Source of the DNA: an uncultured Holophagaceae bacterium
GTDB lineage: Bacteria; Acidobacteriota; Holophagae; Holophagales; Holophagaceae
DNA length: 8,903 nt
Assembly (NCBI GenBank): GCA_903890595.1
Contig: CAITBU010000207.1
Location: forward strand, 1 to 8,903
Reading direction: 5' to 3'
The notes beneath the pieces are model-generated. The model was not told where the DNA came from and did no database searches. It worked only from the letters and a program-made list of their open reading frames with translations. The position numbers and the translations under genes were made by a program. Shown in pieces: positions 7,501-8,903 of this stretch. Within the stretch, counting starts at the first letter, position 1. Each line of letters begins with the position of its first letter.

Positions 7501-8583
7501 CTGGAGTGCCCGGTTTACCAGCTCCCAATCCAGGTTCTCCCGGGCGAAGGGGGAGCCCTCCGGCGAGGCCAGCTGAACCTTGCCCTGGGCATCAAACAGG
7601 GCTGCGAAGGCCCAGTCCCCCCGCACCTGCTGAACCAACCAGTCCGCCACCTCCGCCTTCAGGGCAGGCTCCCGAGCCCCCCCCAGGAAGCGGCTGAGAC
7701 GCTCATGGACCAGGTGGCTCCGGGTCATGCGGGAGGCCCCATCCAGTCGGTCTCGGTGCCACTGGGAGATCTCCCTGGCCTTGAGCTCGGCGATATCCAA
7801 CAGGCCGGCCTTGGCGCTCTGGCGGGCGTCGAGGAACTGCTGGCGGAGGAACAGGTGGCCCCCCAGCAGAATGATCACCACCGTACCCAGGAACAGGGCC
7901 AGGGGGCCCCGGGTGGACGCGCGGCCCCCGAGGGCCTCGCTACCGCCAGACACGGGTCGGAAGAGCGAGAGGGGCAGGACATCCCGGCCGGCCAAGCGCA
8001 CCAGGGCGGCCCCCAAGAGGAGGGCAGCCAGGCTGCTCGCCAGGGACATGGGCGGGCGCTGGGTGTCGTAGAGGCCGGGGGCACCCACCACATGCCCGAT
8101 GACGGCCATGGCCCCCAGACTAAGGGTGCCCAGGGCGGCCCCGGCGGACCCCTGGCGCAGGGTCCAGGAGGCCGGGGTCCAGGCCCACCGAAGGCCGAGG
8201 GCCAGCGCAGCCATCAGGCCTGCCAAAGCAGAGGGAAACGAGAGGTGGGGACCCCGAGTGGTGAGCAGGGTCGAAGGGTGCAGGACGGCCACCTGCCCCG
8301 CCAGGCCGAACCCAATAACCACCACCACTAGACCAACCAAGACCAAGGACACCCTCCGGCCCCGAGCGCTGGATAGGGTGGGAGCCAGCGTCGCACCGGC
8401 CAGCAGGAGCATCACCAGGGCCGAGGGAGCCGACATGGGCATTGAGGTTGTACCCAGGGCCCCCATACCGGTGCGACTCAGAGCATGCCCCAGCAGACCC
8501 AGCAGAGAGAGGCCCCCGACCAGCAGGCAGAGGAGGGTCACGCCACCAACCTTCCTTGCGGAGTCTGTCCTGTCCGTTGGCAT
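4501..8583 (-). CDS. Membrane-bound hybrid sensor histidine kinase (7TM-Cache-PAS-GAF-PAS-HisKA-HATPase-REC)
   Basis: This encodes 1360 residues. Six hydrophobic segments lie at about 13-36, 51-70, 78-101, 113-134, 146-168 and 179-198, with a seventh at 226-246. A periplasmic region at 250-515 resembles a double Cache sensor (begins IAELKAREISQWHRDR), followed by an eighth segment at 518-540. With the N-terminus inside, this count puts the sensor outside and the kinase inside. Cytoplasmic parts are: PAS at about 555-670 (ends ITFIRDTTEQ); GAF at about 680-845; PAS_3-like at about 860-975 (ends IMQDITERR); HisKA with His1008 in GGVAHDMNN. The ATPase has Asn1120 in the N box, DTGEGMP 1149-1155, EPFFTTK 1164-1170 and GKGTGLGLAM 1173-1182. 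A receiver at about 1235-1345 has Asp1241-1244, acceptor Asp1286, Thr1314 and Lys1336. All catalytic residues are present. The ATG at 8583 has CAGG six bases upstream. The signal sensed is unknown. Confidence 0.95.
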   Translation of the reverse strand: MPTDRTDSARKVGGVTLLCLLVGGLSLLGLLGHALSRTGMGALGTTSMPMSAPSALVMLLLAGATLAPTLSSARGRRVSLVLVGLVVVVIGFGLAGQVAVLHPSTLLTTRGPHLSFPSALAGLMAALALGLRWAWTPASWTLRQGSAGAALGTLSLGAMAVIGHVVGAPGLYDTQRPPMSLASSLAALLLGAALVRLAGRDVLPLSLFRPVSGGSEALGGRASTRGPLALFLGTVVIILLGGHLFLRQQFLDARQSAKAGLLDIAELKAREISQWHRDRLDGASRMTRSHLVHERLSRFLGGAREPALKAEVADWLVQQVRGDWAFAALFDAQGKVQLASPEGSPFARENLDWELVNRALQSRDRQVMDLHRDPDQPDAHLTLWIPLLSSPEGQAQPYGVLLLVVDPRLFLFPLLQSRPTSSTTAETLLVRQDGDHVVYLNELRHRPGAPLSLRTPLNQARPGAEALALRGHPHDLVAGLDYRQEPVLAAIRPVEGTPWSLVAKVDEAEIYGPLRSRAWGGAVGLFALMGCAALGIGLVLRYRETDAQRIQLGLLQRFEWLMREANDIILLLDGEGRILEANVQAAEQYGYSAEELKGMNVLDLRSPETQSLGVSQFAQARETGAVRFETIHQRRDGSLFPVEVSARAVTDQGGLQVITFIRDTTEQVARNREIQRMTRLYAAMGEVGQAIARSDSPEDLFGRVSRVMVQSGGFAMAWVGWEQPLTHQVTVAARFGDEDDLLGSVEVRTDATPGGQGAVGTAIRQGRPCVVNDIAEAPGVVPWQSALAASGFMATAAFPIRVAGQVKGALAVYAREKGIFGDHEVTLLDEAARDISFALDHLAEQAQRREAEEALRESEQFLKEAQDAGGIGTFTWDIRQNRWHGSTSLDRLFGTDTRHPRTLKGWMLLVPADLRSGVAAQVRAAFAGSDRFELEYPICRPSDGALRWLQGRGEVLRNEAGAPLSLVGIMQDITERRDGEEERKRLQSQLHQAQKLESLGSLAGGVAHDMNNVLGAILSLASSLRELADPFSRESKNLDTIISACMRGRGVVKSLLYFARKDLQEERAIDLNDLVREMSHLLGHTMLQRVHLQMDLEEDLGTVRGDGGALSHALMNLCVNAMDAMPEGGVIHILTSADADGGVSLRVRDTGEGMPPEVMAKAMEPFFTTKPQGKGTGLGLAMVYGTMKAHEGELELHSLKGQGTEVVLRFPAERVTLSAPRSAAPAVSQEVQQPLRILLVDDDDLIREAVPPMLELLGHRVLAAAGGLSALRILETGEPLDLVVLDMNMPGMSGAEVLPRILELRPGLQVILATGFSDHEVAPLMEGRSEVFSLRKPFSLKEFQHKISTLRFPLTVAGDP
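7987..8550 (-). repeat. Three-fold internal repeat in the kinase membrane domain
   Basis: Residues 12-199 of the hybrid kinase contain three copies of a two-helix unit. Anchor points are S-A-P-S-A-L at 51-56, S-F-P-S-A-L at 115-120 and S-L-A-S-S-L at 180-185, a spacing of 64 and 65 residues. Each is followed by a small-residue hydrophobic helix (VMLLLAGATL, AGLMAALALG, AALLLGAALV). Each is preceded by a helix ending in G-H, G-Q or G-H (32-33, 96-97, 163-164). The repeats are visible in the protein only, not as near-identical DNA, so duplication is old. From memory, the third unit and the following stretch to TM7 resemble a membrane module seen ahead of PAS, histidine kinase and GGDEF domains in many bacteria. 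I know no established name for it. Confidence 0.65.
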
Positions 8584-8604
8584 ATGAGACCTGCTTAGAG
8601 CATG

Positions 8605-8633
8605 AGTATTCGTCTAGATATTTATTCGGTCAA
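8605..8633 (-). promoter_or_regulatory. Sigma-70-type promoter for the hybrid kinase
   Basis: On the leftward strand TTGACC (8633-8628) is followed after exactly 17 bases by AATACT (8610-8605), matching five of six and four of six consensus positions. Transcription would start near 8598, giving a leader of about 15 bases that still contains the CAGG ribosome-binding site at 8590-8593. The surrounding 120 bases are only about 41% G+C, as expected for a promoter region in a GC-rich genome. It would serve both the kinase and the downstream receiver gene. Confidence 0.5.
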
Positions 8634-8669
8634 AGACCAGGGGGCTTGAATCAATGCCCAATTTAGCAG

Positions 8670-8691
8670 ACTGACTCACTTTTCAGTCAGT
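8670..8691. promoter_or_regulatory. 22-base imperfect palindrome, possible operator
   Basis: ACTGACT (8670-8676) and AGTCAGT (8685-8691) are perfect inverted repeats around CACTTTTC. Taken as one 22-base dyad, eight of eleven positions are symmetric. The ACTGACT...AGTCAGT shape is like operators of TetR-family repressors, but no such regulator is encoded in the window. The alternative is a seven-pair RNA hairpin with an eight-base loop. The site sits 37 bases upstream of the proposed kinase -35 box. Confidence 0.4.
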
Positions 8692-8704
8692 AGATGAAAT
8701 CTAC
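8690..8704. repeat. Small inverted repeat GTAGAT-GAA-ATCTAC
   Basis: Six perfect pairs around a three-base GAA loop. It shares its first two bases with the preceding palindrome, so the two hairpins could not both form fully in the same RNA. Confidence 0.45.
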
Positions 8705-8741
8705 ATGGTAAAAACCGCTATTGGTTGCGGTTTACATCCAT
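8705..8741. repeat. Stem-loop AAACCGC...GCGGTTT with flanking ATGG/CCAT
   Basis: AAACCGC (8712-8718) pairs with GCGGTTT (8727-8733) around the eight-base loop TATTGGTT. ATGG (8705-8708) and CCAT (8738-8741) can extend the stem across small bulges. Neither strand has a U run right after it, so it does not look like a standard intrinsic terminator. It may be a structured element or the edge of a dispersed repeat. Confidence 0.45.
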
Positions 8742-8903
8742 CTTCGACCATTTCTCACCCCGGGGGCGAGTTCGCCGATGAACTCCATGGGCATAAACGT
8801 GTCCGAAGTAGCCAGAGATTCAGATCCATCAGTCCGATTTAACCCGAAAACACAGCGTCGCCACGTCCTTCCCTTTTTCGAACCCACCAACCCGAGCGAT
8901 CCA

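Larger units (their letters stand above)
8584..8903. other. AT-richer intergenic region upstream of the kinase
   Basis: These 320 bases contain no gene I can support. By count G+C is about 48%, against about two-thirds in the genes. The left part holds the kinase promoter, the middle three adjacent inverted repeats (8670-8691, 8690-8704, 8712-8733), and the right part an inverted repeat GAGTTC/GAACTC (8768-8785). Two leftward frames are open at the right edge: one of 24 codons ending in a TGA at 8829, and one of 56 codons ending in a TAA at 8732. Neither can be tied to a family from what is visible. No tRNA-like or rRNA sequence is seen. Confidence 0.7.

Overview
This is a GC-rich bacterial chromosome segment (about two-thirds G+C in the genes, about 48% in the last 320 bases by my count). 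It has six complete protein genes and one gene cut by the left edge. The two-subunit glycyl-tRNA synthetase, the high G+C and the very large multi-sensor hybrid kinase would fit a free-living, gram-negative-like soil or sediment bacterium. Holophagae/Acidobacteriota or a former deltaproteobacterial lineage is my weak guess, and nothing in the window fixes the taxon.

Layout: positions 1-3147 hold housekeeping genes read leftward: glyQ (2233-3147), glyS (161-2236) and the first 20 codons of guaA (1-61). glyQ and glyS overlap by four bases and probably form an operon. A 99-base gap before guaA holds a long inverted repeat built from CGCCAAG units. Positions 3148-3205 are a short AT-rich divergent promoter region. 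From there a GNAT acetyltransferase (3206-3739) and a YciI-like small protein (3793-4086) are read rightward. The YciI-like gene meets a leftward single-domain response regulator (4083-4442) tail to tail, with a 4-base overlap. Upstream of that regulator, on the same strand, is a 1360-residue membrane hybrid histidine kinase (4501-8583). Positions 8584-8903 are AT-richer non-coding DNA with a plausible kinase promoter and three consecutive small hairpins. A short frame runs off the right edge there and cannot be identified.

How the genes work together: GlyQ and GlyS assemble into one enzyme that charges tRNA-Gly, and guaA makes GMP. The kinase and the stand-alone receiver look like a signalling pair: input through a membrane module, a periplasmic Cache-like region, PAS, GAF and PAS domains; phosphotransfer through HisKA/HATPase and an attached receiver; then possibly on to the free receiver. 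No DNA-binding, HPt or enzymatic output domain is encoded in the window.

The most interesting observation is that the kinase's N-terminal membrane region consists of three copies of a two-helix unit about 64-65 residues long, placed ahead of a periplasmic sensor. I found no evidence for a wholly new defence, mobile or RNA-guided system here.
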